Origin: Hemicentrotus pulcherrimus
Lineage: Eukaryota; Echinodermata; Echinoidea; Camarodonta; Strongylocentrotidae
Length of the DNA stretch: 64,000 nt
Reading direction: 5' to 3'
Assembly (NCBI GenBank): GCA_003118195.1
Contig: BEXV01000027.1
Location: 94,627 to 158,626, forward strand
This document shows, in pieces, positions 47,242 to 59,209 of the stretch. The notes under the pieces were generated by a model, which made no database searches, was not told where the DNA came from, and saw nothing but the letters and a program-made list of their open reading frames with translations. Every line of letters starts with the position of its first letter. The stretch's first letter is position 1. The position numbers and the translations under genes were made by a program.

Positions 47242-49071
47242 TGCATAAGGTCTTAGAATAATGGTAGACTAAACTTGAATGCATGGGATAGGCTAAATCA
47301 TTGTGACCAAAACAAGAATTCTGCCTAGATCAGACTGTCTTTATAATGACAGCCACCTATCATTCAATGCCTCAAGTGAATTTTCAATCTTAACAAAATA
47401 TATTCACAATCTAAATATTTTTTGCCTAAATCAAGTGAAACGAAACTACAAAAATTCATATCCTTTCTGTTTTTTTCAGAAGTAGCAAAATCGTAGGGCT
47501 AGGCTATTATTATTTTCATTTATGTGATGATTTCTGTTTGGTAGAATTTTAGCTTGGTAGACGTGATTTTAAAAAAAAGTCCATTTATAAAAATAAAACA
47601 CTTTTATCCTCCCTTTCCGTTCCAATACTTAATGTATTGAGAAGTGTAATTCAACATAAAAAGTTAACAACACTTAATAACGGTCTGCTAGAGAATTAGT
47701 ATAAATCATAATTACACCGTGCATCAATGTTAGTTTTGACTTGACATTTTACGACATCTCTACATGTTTATAGGTTATTTTGAGCTAGAAGCTATGACAA
47801 AGATCACTCTGCCGGCGGTTTTTGAGATTAGAACGCGTCGAGATTGGAAAGAGGACGCGATAATGCACTTCACAGCCCCTTCTTTCCAAGAAATCGGGGT
47901 AGAATATAGGGTAAGCGATCATCTGATATGATAACACTTACACCTCGATGTATATGTACAGGTTCAAGGGGCCAAATGTCCATCCCCTCAATTAAATAGC
48001 TAAAATAGACAAAGAAAGAGAGGGGGAGCTATGGGTACACGTAAATCGTAAAGAAAAAAAAGAAAAGATGATACAACAAGTCTCATATCCTCCCCTCGTT
48101 GTTTTGCATTGTTTTCTTGCAATTCGTCCATCCTTTAGTTATTACCGGTGCTCCCAATGTCATCAGCTACCCCACCCCCTCAATTGCTAAACTCAGGTTA
48201 CCTCACTCACTACAGTCGGCAATGATTCGTTTTTTTTCTATTTTGTGTTCGTAATGAATAGAGGAATTAAGTCGTTACTGAGTTAAATGATCGCTTAAAA
48301 ACATTATTCTGGGAGCGACACGTTTTTCTCACGCCACAGTAATTGCAGCTATGATTGGATTTTATTTGATTAAAAACTAACGAAGGTAGACTGTTTCATC
48401 TTAAAAGATTACAAAATGAATAACTAGGATAAAACATTGATATTTTCATCGTTTAACTTAGTATTACAATATACGAAATGTGTCATTTTAAAGAAAATAC
48501 AAAAAGAAAAACAAACCTTGTAATGTAAATTCAAATTGTCGCGAATGGATGCTTGAAAATGTAATCAAATAGACATATGTTGTATTATATTGTTTTGTGT
48601 CATACTGAGTACCCTTTTCCGTATGTAATCTCATATTTGTAATACCTCAAGTAGAAATTCCGAGAAATCAAATTATGGGAAAAATATATATAGGCCTACA
48701 TGTACATATCTCATGTCCTCTTGTCCACATTCTCTATCATGTTGAAGTGTTTTGATGACTACTTTCAGTCAGCAAGGAGTGCAGCCTAACGCAACTTCTC
48801 AACATTTCGACGACACTTCTGAATAATGCAATAATATAATGTATCTCACCTTGATTTGAGTTGCTATGCTGCTGTATTTATTATGTTGAAATAAAGATAA
48901 CAAAGAATTCTTGGCGACGGGAAACCGATCGGACAATCATTACGCGAATTCCAAAGAAGAGAGAGGAAGAAATAAAAACAATAGAGCCGTTGAATCGATG
49001 ACTACTATCATCCGATTGTCTGATCAGGACGACCAGACGATATACTGCCACATCGATTTGTCCTTTATCCG

Positions 49072-49085
49072 GCTGCCATAGCAAC
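49072..49085. promoter_or_regulatory. RFX X-box-like site
   Basis: GCTGCCATAGCAAC fits the RFX X-box consensus apart from the second base. It is followed closely by TACCATGGCG. It lies in a CpG-richer patch (48910-49110). Candidate only. Confidence 0.35.
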
Positions 49086-49729
49086 TACCATGGCGCTAAC
49101 CTACGATGTTGTCCTTTTATAAAGTATTGTTTGATATCATTTCAGTTCGTTATGATAATCACTTTCTCTTTCTTAATTCCATTTTCCGAGAGAAAACTTT
49201 TATTTTGCCTGAATGACGGATCGATTTCTACTTTGGGAGCTTTCCAATAACGTTTGTAATCAATTATCATGATTCTAAATTGGCATGTTATATTGATGTG
49301 TATGATAATGTACAATGAATACTGACGTATATGCATACTGCATGGGATTAAACCCTGAAACACTTTGTTCATTCAAAGCAGAGAAATATTGGCTGATATA
49401 AATCACTCAATCCTAATCGAGAAACTGATATTGACAGCAAAATGAAAAAACAACTCAATGTTCACATTTTTATCTTTCGTTAATTTTCATGTCTATGTAT
49501 ATTTTTTTTTATGTCAATGGAAAAGAAAAGATCTCATAAATTTCAGAGAGTTTTTTTAATGACATTTTCTTAAAATAATATAATAACATAATCTCTACTT
49601 TTTAAGAAGTATTACGTACAATATTCAACATAATTCATAACATCAAAAGTGTTAAAGGACCATATGCATGTATATAAGCGGTACGATCGGCTTACATTAT
49701 TATGAGGCTACCCTGGGTAAACAAGACAT

Positions 49730-49764
49730 ATTATTATTATCATTATTATTATTATTATTATTAT
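49730..49764. repeat. (ATT)n microsatellite
   Basis: About eleven TTA/ATT triplets with one interruption. Simple repeat. Confidence 0.9.
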
Positions 49765-51269
49765 GTATCACTAATGTGCTGTGCTATTCGGGGAAGTTTG
49801 AAATACATTTTTTAAACAATCTTAGAAATAAATTGAAGGTGGTTAAAGTGTTCATCAACTCATGTCTCGACGGGAAAACTTTAAAATGTGTGAAGCACGA
49901 TTATGTTCAAAAATAATAAATCCTCTTGCTATTTTTACACTTCTAATGTGGCATTTACATTTTAAATGTGATGTAAATACCGTCATCATTATCCATCATT
50001 TTTCATATTTGAGAAATATTTGAGTTATTTTCTCCACCGCTATCGTGGATTTGCTGTTCATAAGCTGCATAACTTGATTTGGTGATACATGTAGGTATCT
50101 TTAAACATTACGAAATTTTAAACGCAATGTTTTGTCCTTAATTTTTATAATTTTCAATGAACAAAATGTTTAAAAGGTCTTCATCTTCAGATATCTTATA
50201 TCCCCTGGGTTTTTTAATTCGCATCTGAAATATATCAGTCTGAACTACCCGTCTCATAATTTGACTAATTTTATTGTTTTACCTTGAATAACTATGGCAA
50301 AGGTTCCCGCCGATGATATTATTTGAAAATAAATCAGATGAAAATCTTGTTTGCGGTTTTCCCCGTGGAATTAATCATAGAAAAGAGGGGAAACTAAAGA
50401 CTGGTCCCAGACGGCTCGCATAAATTCTGGTCGGATGGACGCGTGGTCGGAACAAACTGGGATAATGAATCTTGTTAGATTTCTAATAAAAAACATCCAT
50501 TAACCCAGTGTCCTCATCTAGAAAAGTTTCACTTTATAATAGCGAGCTCCGAAGTCGAAAGTGATAGAGGGAAACGAAATTGGGGTTAAATTATCTCTCC
50601 TGGCGAGTTTTAGCTTTATGGAATTAAGAGGATCTAAATTTGATAATGGTTTTGAAATCGTTGTTGAGGGATGAAAAAAGAAAAAACACGTTTCCAAGTT
50701 AGATGTAGACGAAGAGAATACGTTGTAACTTGTTGCGCTTGAGGATTTGTGAACATCATCTTCTGAGATTTAGTGGATCTGAATGTAATATCGTGGGTAT
50801 TATATGTGATTTAAGAAAGAGTCATGAGTGCTAAATAAAGATATCCGTAATACATTTTACAGTTGCATTGGAATGTGTTCCACATGCACAAATGGATATA
50901 GGATTTGTGAATTCCATGAGGAAATGGAGCTCTGGTAAAGCGTTGTAATATTTATTAAAAAAATCAAGATCAAAGTTCTGTTTTACTATCAGCGATGATG
51001 AGTGTGACATCATTTCAAACATGCAAAACCTCTCAAGGAGTATACATTAGGATAACAGCCAATGACGTGTTTCAACCTTGAGTGATTTTAAGTTGAACCT
51101 GGGTTCAACCTTTTATTATGTTTTCTCCTACCAATTGTCAAATGAATGAACTGCTTTAGCTTAATCTGAGAAGTTATAATATCGAAGCAAATCTAAGAAA
51201 GAGGGAATTATCAAACTAAACAAAAGCTAACAAGTTAAACGGGTGCTGTAATTTGTAAATGTAGCTTTA

Positions 51270-51500
51270 AACTGTTAACCCTAGGTTTAGGGCGCCGTGG
51301 AAAAAACGCCAATACCGAAAGCAGCATCCTACATACCGGCCTGCATGGCAGTCACCAGCAGACGACCAAAGCACTAGCCTAATTTACTGCGGTAGTTCGG
51401 AGCAATTTGCCGCCAGGCACGAACCGGGAAAGTTATTGGCTTAATATGCTACGGTCTCCAGCTTCATGCGACCACGGCGAAATAGGCTGTCAATCCTATA
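51270..51500. other. GC-richer island of unknown origin
   Basis: In otherwise AT-rich DNA, this stretch has GGGCGCCG, GAAAAAACGCC, CTACATACCGGCC and TTTGCCGCCAGGC and no open frame of note. No TIR or tRNA box was found. It could be a diverged repeat or a regulatory element. Confidence 0.3.
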
Positions 51501-51892
51501 TTAACAACTCACCAAATCTATTACCAACCCGTGTCTATTTCATACTGTTTCGACTCTAGGGGGCCCTCGTCTAGTGACTTTACTGTAATCTGATAGTAAT
51601 TATGGTACATGGGGTAGAGAATATTGTTAATAGACAAGCATTACGCGATATGCTGACTGTAATCATGATTTCATTAGTTCCTTTCTATGATATCATCCTA
51701 ATCGAGCAGAATTATGAGTTCTGTCGACGGGAAAGTTTAATAATTACAACAGTAAAACCGGAAGCATAACCAGGATTATCGTAAAAGGAAGTATATCCAA
51801 ATTCTTCTCCACCCCCTCTCCTATTGATTTGTTTTCTCCATGAAGAGATTCGATTTTAAAAGTCCCAAATTCTGTCAAAAGACTCGCTCACC

Positions 51893-51967
51893 CTGTGTGT
51901 GTATATGTGTGTGTGTGCGCGCGTGTATGCGCGTGTGTGTGCATGTGTGTGTGAGAGGGGGGGGGGT
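51893..51967. repeat. (TG)n/(GC)n microsatellite with G-run
   Basis: TG dinucleotides with GCGCGCG interruptions, ending in a run of ten or so G. Simple repeat. Confidence 0.85.
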
Positions 51968-52615
51968 TGCGGATATGACATGATTTATTTTCTCAAAGAA
52001 AAGTGGGCTTTCAATCACCCCTTGGTGGTATTATGTGTGTTATGTTAACTTTCAGAAGAAAACCATCTTAACTATAAAACAACAAAAACTAAATTACATG
52101 AATTCTAATTTATAGCATTGCTTTGGTAGTTTGTTGACATATTTTCTTGACCTTATTTTACATTGGATCATACTGCTGTACATGTAGTAAAATATGATAA
52201 TGATAATAATATGAAAGGAGTGATTGGAACAATAAATACGATGCGAAATTGAACCTAATTTAGTTTTTATAATGAGAATAGTAAAAGCACAATTAGCTAA
52301 GATATTACTATACCCAGCGTTATATAAATCATTTGATTTTAGACCTAGTGGTGATTTTTCAAGATACATGTACATGCGTCTTACAAAAAGCATGTTTGTG
52401 CCGACTCGACATCATCAATTCAATTGCGATGACTTCCCAATCAAAATGTCATTAAGTCACTTTGATGGGAATATAATCCCGTGAATCTACCAGACAGGAA
52501 TTAATATCGCCACAATTTTGGAAGGTCTGAAAGTACGTTTGTCATGCCAAGGTGAAAATGAAATGAAACTGTCCTTCAGGCTAGCGATACAGGTAGTCAT
52601 GGCACTATTGTTAGG

Positions 52616-52672
52616 GGCGTTCAAGTTAAATTTGGAACTGGGCTTGTCTCCTGGCTCCCACTTTAATAACAA
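52616..52672. repeat. 57-bp segment, first copy
   Basis: This segment (starting GGCGTTCAAGTTAAATTTGG) recurs at 56892-56948 with one substitution (AACTGGGC here, AACTAGGC there) and in the same orientation. The sequence runs on smoothly on both sides here, so this looks like the true locus. See findings. Confidence 0.9.
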
Positions 52673-52872
52673 TATTTTTTCTTTCGTCGTGTCGATCTCA
52701 TTCACTTGTTATTTTACTCTGGGGAGAACAAATAAAATTCATAAACACGGCTTCAAAAGCGGTGGTAGGTTCAAGATGCAACTATAAGATTCCCAGTTGG
52801 GTGATATGCTTCCTGGCTATGATTTAACAAAGGGAAATTCCTCTTTTCGAGCACAAATCACTTTCAATTATC

Positions 52873-53397
52873 TTAAAGTGAACCGGTAACATTGTTGAAG
52901 GTTGATGAAAAATTGCGTATTTTTTGTATGAAATGTTACTAATTATATTCCTTATACTGTACTGAGCCTTTATTGTAAACAAAATCCTGAAAAATTCTCA
53001 AATTACAAAGATGTTTGTGGTATTTTTTTTTCTAACAGTAAATTGTCCCAACTTATTTTTGAATATTCCAAACCGTTTTTCCATGAAAATGAGACATATA
53101 ACAGGCTTTTAAAAAAATATGTCAACACCTAAATATTTTGAATGGTATATAGAGCCAATCCATTGCTCTGTGAAGATTTACATTCACCTAAAATTCAATT
53201 CGATTATGATAATATATAGTTGGGAGAATTAAGGAATCGATCAGATCAGTTTTCCCAATTTTTATTATTAATAATGGTCTGTTCTCACTGAATTTTTCAG
53301 CTTATCTTTAATTGTATTATACATGTACATCTAGCATTGAGGTCACTACCTTAGCACCATTTTCAATAATCTGAACAGCGTTACCAAGTCCCTTTAA
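52873..53397. mobile_element. 525-bp TIR element, TTAA ends
   Basis: TTAAAGTGAACCGGTAACAT (start of TIR 52873-52896) pairs with the right end 53374-53397, whose reverse complement begins TTAAAGGGACTTGGTAACGC; 18 of 24 positions agree. The interior is AT-rich and non-coding. Its ends resemble those of the element at 55694, so the two appear to be one family. Confidence 0.65.
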
Positions 53398-54003
53398 GAG
53401 TCCGTGTCAATATCCTTAATGAATTCTGGGAGTACAGATATGTTGGTAGCATTCAAATTCCCATGACTTTCTTTTTTGCAAACTATTTAATTCTCAAGTG
53501 TAAGAAAATTGAATTAACAATTACGTCAAATGGTTTTATCAGTCGGAGGACCACGGAAAACAACACAGGTTCATTTTATTCGGTCTACAATCATGTTTTT
53601 CTCTAAAATAGATTTGCATCAGCGATGCCTCTAAAATGCTAGTGTTACTATTTGTAGATAGGCCTAAAAATGTGACAGAAACAAAATTAATAACCATTCT
53701 AATAATAGAGAGGTATAAATTATCATTATAGCTGAGAAATCGTGACACTATCAGTTAGATCCAAAGTGTTGCTTATACAAAACAGTGAACATGTTCCTTT
53801 TTCCTGTTGAACAATGCAATGTTGTATGTACATGACTATTGCATTACTCTCGCATTCAACAGGTGATTCAGTATATCCGTAAACACGGTAAAGATTGGCT
53901 TGTTAAGATATGGCATAAAACAAAAACTTGTTCTGTTCTGATACTAACTCGTACAAGAGGATTAATAGCACAAAGTCAAGAATAAACATAACATGTCCAT
54001 GCT

Positions 54004-54017
54004 GTCACCATGGCAAC
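54004..54017. promoter_or_regulatory. RFX X-box-like site
   Basis: GTCACCATGGCAAC fully matches the RFX X-box consensus. It is paired with another match 158 bp downstream. Confidence 0.42.
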
Positions 54018-54161
54018 TATTTTATGAAGAGGAATAGAAGAGAATCTTCCTCCATCATCAATCTAGTAAAGTGATATAGAGCCATCATTGGTTACCAAGG
54101 TGAACGCACACAGTATGAGCAAGACGTATAGAGGTGCTGGTATATTCCATCGTTAATATCG

Positions 54162-54175
54162 GTTGCTATGACAAC
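54162..54175. promoter_or_regulatory. RFX X-box-like site
   Basis: GTTGCTATGACAAC matches the RFX X-box consensus in its outer half-sites with two central differences. It is close to the 54004 site, and a half-site-like GGTTACC lies between them (54090). Confidence 0.38.
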
Positions 54176-55693
54176 GTGGGCAAATGTCGATTTTAATTTT
54201 TTTGTTGTGGCATACACAACAAGAAATATAACCTTGAAGTCACCGTTGAGAAGGAATGGTAACCAAAATAGAGATGGTGGGAAAGAGAAATTATATGCAG
54301 TGAGATGGAGATAGAAAGGAAGGCCTTTCGTTATACTGTTTCGCAAGTAAAAGAGGAGCAGCTATTATGCAGGGCTACCTTCAATAATTATCATTAAAGC
54401 CAGAACTATCAACAAAATCTCCATTTATTTAGAAAGACAAAAGACAGCAAAAACTGTAATACATGAACAATACGGATATACGTTGTAGCAGATACACACG
54501 TGCAGTTTAAATTTTAAAACAAATATTCGTTATGAAAGAAATACTTATAATTAGGGCAAAGGTGTCTTTCATGAAGGTAAAGTTATGGATCCAACCAACT
54601 GTGGACAGTTCTATTTCAACTGCGATGTTTGTTCAATTGTCTTTTAACTGCACATTGAGAGAGGTATGTTTTTTATTGGGCTTACACCGGCAGGCCACAT
54701 TTTGGGATGCTTTATACTGAAAGAAGGCACAGACTGGTTGCACCCTCCCTCTTCCGCTAGTGAATATCCTACACTGTAAAATGCATGCTTTGAGATATAA
54801 AACTTTTATAAATGAAACAGGCTTAATGCGGGATCCACATCTTATATGCTTTAAAAGTAGGTTTAACTTTGAAGAGAGACCTGATCTTTTTCTCTTCTGT
54901 TATTAGTGGAATCCATTTTTTTCTGTGTGAGTGAGAAATGTATGGTTGATACTATATCACTCCCCCTACTGTCCTCTCATCTAATTATAAATATAATTAT
55001 AGCTCATGTAATTATTATCATTAATGACTCTATTCTCCAACCTTGAGGATATCTTTTTATATATCAAAAATTATGTTACATGTAGAATTGAAATTCATAA
55101 TCTATATTATCAACACCTCTTATACAAATTGCATGGGCGCTTGTTAATTAGTTAAAGTGATCTACTGCAATAGAGTGGTTCGCCTAAAAAGGTATTCATT
55201 TCCCATAATGATGATAGTACAAGCACGAACTGCATCGCAATTATGTTAGGGTGAGGCACTTATATTTTACATTCTATGTGTAAACTGTTTGCAGCTATAT
55301 GGGTTTTTGAAATGTCATTCTTGAATATCTAACTGTATTTAACAAAAGCGTTGCAGGCGGTTGATATAATTTATTCTCCTGTTTATATAACCATCACCAC
55401 GTTCAGAAATTCTACTCTAAATATGTCCAACCCCTTTGTTTTACACTGGAGGAAACATTTATCATCATAGTATTGGTGAGCAGCTTTGAAAGAAAAGAAA
55501 AGCACAGTTTTGAAGAAATGCATAAACGCTGTTTCTTAAGAATTGAGGAAGCGCCCTTTGCGTTATTGTTCTACCCAATTATTGATAATAATCTGATCGT
55601 TGTTTATGTTATGATGGCTTCATGCTTGCACTCTTTCGAGACAAAAAATACGTGACATTTTATTATTACTCGTGTTTCAAAGTTACATTTTCC

Positions 55694-56080
55694 TTAAAGG
55701 GATCGTTTAACAATGTTAAATTTGAGATACACGGTCCTACATGTTACCAGTGTCTGTGATATGGTGTAATATTGAAGCCCTGAAAAAATCGCGCTTCAAA
55801 AGGATCAAGAAGTGCCTCAAAAAAGTAAAAAATCTTTGAGTGATCGGTTTTACCATACTCGTTTTCCCCAATAGACTGTAGTGTTATGAAAACCGCCAGG
55901 CGAACGGTTTTCAAAATGTGTAATTCCAATCATAAATATCTTGATAATCAGACAGGCGATCGGCTTGTAAACGTCATGGGGTTTCTGACTGACCTAAAGG
56001 TTCATGATAATCATTGCATCATGAGCTACATCCAACATTTTGTTTCAGAATCTGAGACAAAGTTACCGGATCCCTTTTAA
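55694..56080. mobile_element. 387-bp TIR element, TTAA ends
   Basis: TTAAAGGGATCGTTTAACAA at the left matches the reverse complement of the right end (TTAAAAGGGATCCGGTAACT), with one gap. These ends share TTAAAGGGA and GGTAAC with the 52873 element. The short frame inside (to 56080) is not recognisable and ends in the TIR. Confidence 0.6.
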
Positions 56081-56891
56081 AGCTCGTTTAGACGTGGTCC
56101 TAACGTTTATAAAGTTTTAACAAAATATGGCTCAAATTGTATTGTTAAAGCCAACTGTAAAAACAATATGCCAAGTTGAATCGGGTACGGATCTATTACA
56201 TCAAGGTATCATATGGAAGCAGATCACTTATATTTTGTGGCAAATTTAAGATTGTAATCATGCATTATAACACTTTAGTCAGTTTTACCAATTTAGCCAA
56301 TTTGTATAGTATGGTACGGTATAATGTTTTTAAAAATGCCTTTTAGACCAAAAATATATATTTTTGTACATACCAATACGTTTTTACTACTGATATCCTT
56401 AACATTTCGAATTTTTGAAATCAGGTTGTTAAATGCAGATTGTTGAAATAAAATGATTGTTGTAGTCTCTTTAAAACTTGTTTGTCACAAGAGCCTTGTG
56501 GTGAGTACCATGTACATATATTATAAATCTCGAGATCATGTTGACGATAACAACGCTTTGAATAACAGGCTTTTTATCTGTTTTCTCCTGATGACATGGT
56601 GATATTTTGAGACTTATTGTTCGTTATCAAATTATCAACACACTAGAAGATTACATCTACTCGTCGCCCTGTACAACAGCGAGCCCAACCATCTGATTGT
56701 CAAAATGCATACATTTTCACTATATGGTGTGTTTCATATGCTACCAATCATTCTATATTGGATGGGTAATTATTTTGTAGCCGAATTCAAGCCTCTATTG
56801 TTGCCTATCTGAAATGTGTATTATGCTTTTAGGATTAGAGATTTTCCTGCCTTTTGAAAAAGTTCTTTACCCCCACCACCCCCCCCCTCAT

Positions 56892-56949
56892 GGCGTTCAA
56901 GTTAAATTTGGAACTAGGCTTGTCTCCTGGCTCCCACTTTAATAACAAN
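56892..56949. repeat. 57-bp segment, second copy, ending at an N
   Basis: A near-identical copy of 52616-52672. It begins right after a C-rich run (56869-56889) and stops exactly at a single N (56949). Abrupt borders at an assembly break suggest misassembly rather than a genuine duplication. Confidence 0.85.
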
Positions 56950-57697
56950 TCAATAGAGACACAAGTCAATATAGAATAAATAAGTGTAAATACATGATTT
57001 CTTCTGGATCTAACATACTAACTATAATCTGACTAAGATTTTACGATAATTCAATATGGGCCTATAATTATCGATCGTAATTTACACCCGTAACTGTTTT
57101 ACCTAATCATTTCCCAAACACCTCAAATTGCCTTCAGTAAAGGCATTCGTGTCCTTCTTGTACCATTCCAATTTCCTGTAGCTAAAAAGCCTCAACTGAT
57201 CAACAACAAAGAGAAAAATAGGAAAAGGCAATCTTAATTTCGCGCCCATCGGTGCATTTTATTATGTTGGTGACGTCTGATTATATGCTTGTCACGTTCG
57301 GTACGTCATTAGAGTGTGATATAATGAGAGATGGTTATTTGCAATTTGCTTTGATAATGATACAATTTTCACGGCCCCTGATAGTGTTCTTTGGGTTACA
57401 CGACATATTTGCATTGTATTTGTTTTGCATACAAAATCAATGATTGTTTAGAAGCAGACGACGTAGTACGTTCGCATTTTTGTGTGAATCAATTTCGCGT
57501 TTGTGCGCGTGTGTTGACAAGCGCGGAAATGACTTTAACGCCAAATTCTAACATTTACATAAGTATATGACAATAGGTGAATTATTGATAACACGGTTTG
57601 TTTTGTTGTTCGAATTAATGGTAGTTGAATGGGTAAAAAATAAATAACTACACAAGCATCATCTGCAGCGTAATTAATCATGATCACGAATCTACCG

Positions 57698-57757
57698 CGA
57701 CCACCACTACCACCACTACCATTACCACTACCACTGCCACTACCACCACGATCACCA
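57698..57757. repeat. (CCACTA)n-like repeat
   Basis: Interrupted CCA and CTA triplets on the + strand. The Pro/Leu-rich and Gly/Ser-rich frames on either strand are artefacts. Confidence 0.85.
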
Positions 57758-57949
57758 ACAACACAACCAAGATTTATGATCACGATCAAAATCAATGTTA
57801 TCCTCTTTTTATTTTTATTGGTAATAAATCAAACTGATTACATCACAATTATGACCACTCCCCGAATGGACCATCACCCTATTAAAAAAAATAACACTTT
57901 GAAAATGATAAATATGATAACTTGGTTTACGATAACTTGGTATTTTTAC

Positions 57950-58145
57950 GCCTCAATATCCAAATCACTTTTAATAACGCTCTTCCAGCGGGCGTTGTGA
58001 TTATTATCCTCCCAGCATTATCATGCAAATGTTCATAATTACTTGGTCGAAAAGGGAAAATATTGGTAAAACACATTGTCCAAAGAAGTAAACACCGGGC
58101 AAAGATTGAACCCGGGACTACACGCATAAGAGTCATGAGCCTTCT
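57950..58145 (-). mobile_element. tRNA-derived SINE, minus strand
   Basis: On the minus strand a degenerate B box (GGTTCAATCTT, 58102-58112) sits in CCCGGGTTCAATC. It is followed by a body with ACTTCTTTGGACAATGTG, ATGATAATGCTGGGAGGATA and CGCCCGCTGGAAGAGCGTTA, then an A-rich end. The last words are typical of the 3' half of invertebrate deuterostome tRNA-SINEs. The A box is not clear, so the copy is old. It differs in body from the SINE at 21542. Confidence 0.7.
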
Positions 58146-58499
58146 TTAAAACAACACATTGCTCTCTGAGTTCTAGATCATGCCTTCATGGTATTCATAC
58201 TGACAAATAGAATGCAGTAAATTGACATTTTTTGTCGTCAAAGGCAAATAAAATTTAGCTCAAATTCATTCTAACTGTGCTTCTAGCTCTGCAGGCACGC
58301 TGTACTCAATGGCTGGGTGTGAACGGTGATATCAGGGATATTTAAACTAACATACCCTGGTGATATGGTGCAACAATGGTGATGACTGCTAACTGAGTTT
58401 AATGGGATGGAAAATGGGATTGGGAGAGAAGGTGGAAGTAATGTGCATGTAATGATATAGGCAGGCATCCCTGAGTGAGATGAAGAAAGAAAGAGCGAG

Positions 58500-58535
58500 T
58501 GTTAGAAAGAGAGAGAGAAATATAGAGAGAGTCGG
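58500..58535. repeat. GA-rich tract
   Basis: Interrupted GA dinucleotides. Simple repeat. Confidence 0.75.
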
Positions 58536-58867
58536 GAATAGTAGCTAAAATGGTTTATAACGAAGTGCGAATAGAGTCGTGGACATAAATCATAATTAAG
58601 GTAACGTAAAGCCAATGTATCGAAAACTAAATCCCTACCCAACGTGTGATAAATGTTACTAATGAAGGAGATAATATGTGATCTGAATAACTCCTTGGAC
58701 CAACTTACTGCGTATTGTTGTTATTGGTCTACGATATCATTACATGTTGTTCTTTTTAATACGATTATGTGCAGCTATATAAACCACAATTATACTTATA
58801 ATTATGATATAGTACAACTACTGCTGCTGTTAAATACTACTAATAACATGACTCCTACGTCTGCTGC

Positions 58868-58952
58868 TCCTACAACAACAACAACAACATCAACAAAAAC
58901 GGCAACACCACTACTACTACTTCTCATATTACTACTTCTTATATTACTACAA
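58868..58952. repeat. (CAA)n and (CTA)n compound microsatellite
   Basis: CAA triplets passing into ACT/CTT triplets. The Thr- and Leu-rich frame is spurious. Confidence 0.85.
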
Positions 58953-59085
58953 CCACTAAAACAAATTTTTGATCGGCTTACTTCGGATCATCGGGTCATC
59001 GCGTCTGGTCGGGTGGTAGCGTTACACAACCTTTCGTGAAATGAAAAATGAAGATCATGTGACCTTTCGTAGAATTGCCATAGGG

Positions 59086-59209
59086 TTTCACAAAACGGCG
59101 GGTAAGTTTAATAGACTAGCTCATTTGTAGATGAGAGGGATTTATTTCACAAACATTACACCCAACATTTCGTTAAGAAAGGGTCATGTTTTCACAAAAG
59201 GGCGGGTAA
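59086..59209. repeat. 20-bp direct repeat, 104 bp apart
   Basis: TTTCACAAAACGGCGGGTAA (59086-59105) recurs at 59190-59209 with one substitution (AAGGGCGG). CpG content is raised nearby (58975-59040). Could be a remnant of a two-unit tandem array. Confidence 0.6.

Noticed and set aside
55694..56473. Larger element with right end near 56473 (TTAAAGAG-type)
   Set aside because: The inverted match to 56080 is clearly better, so the shorter element was kept.
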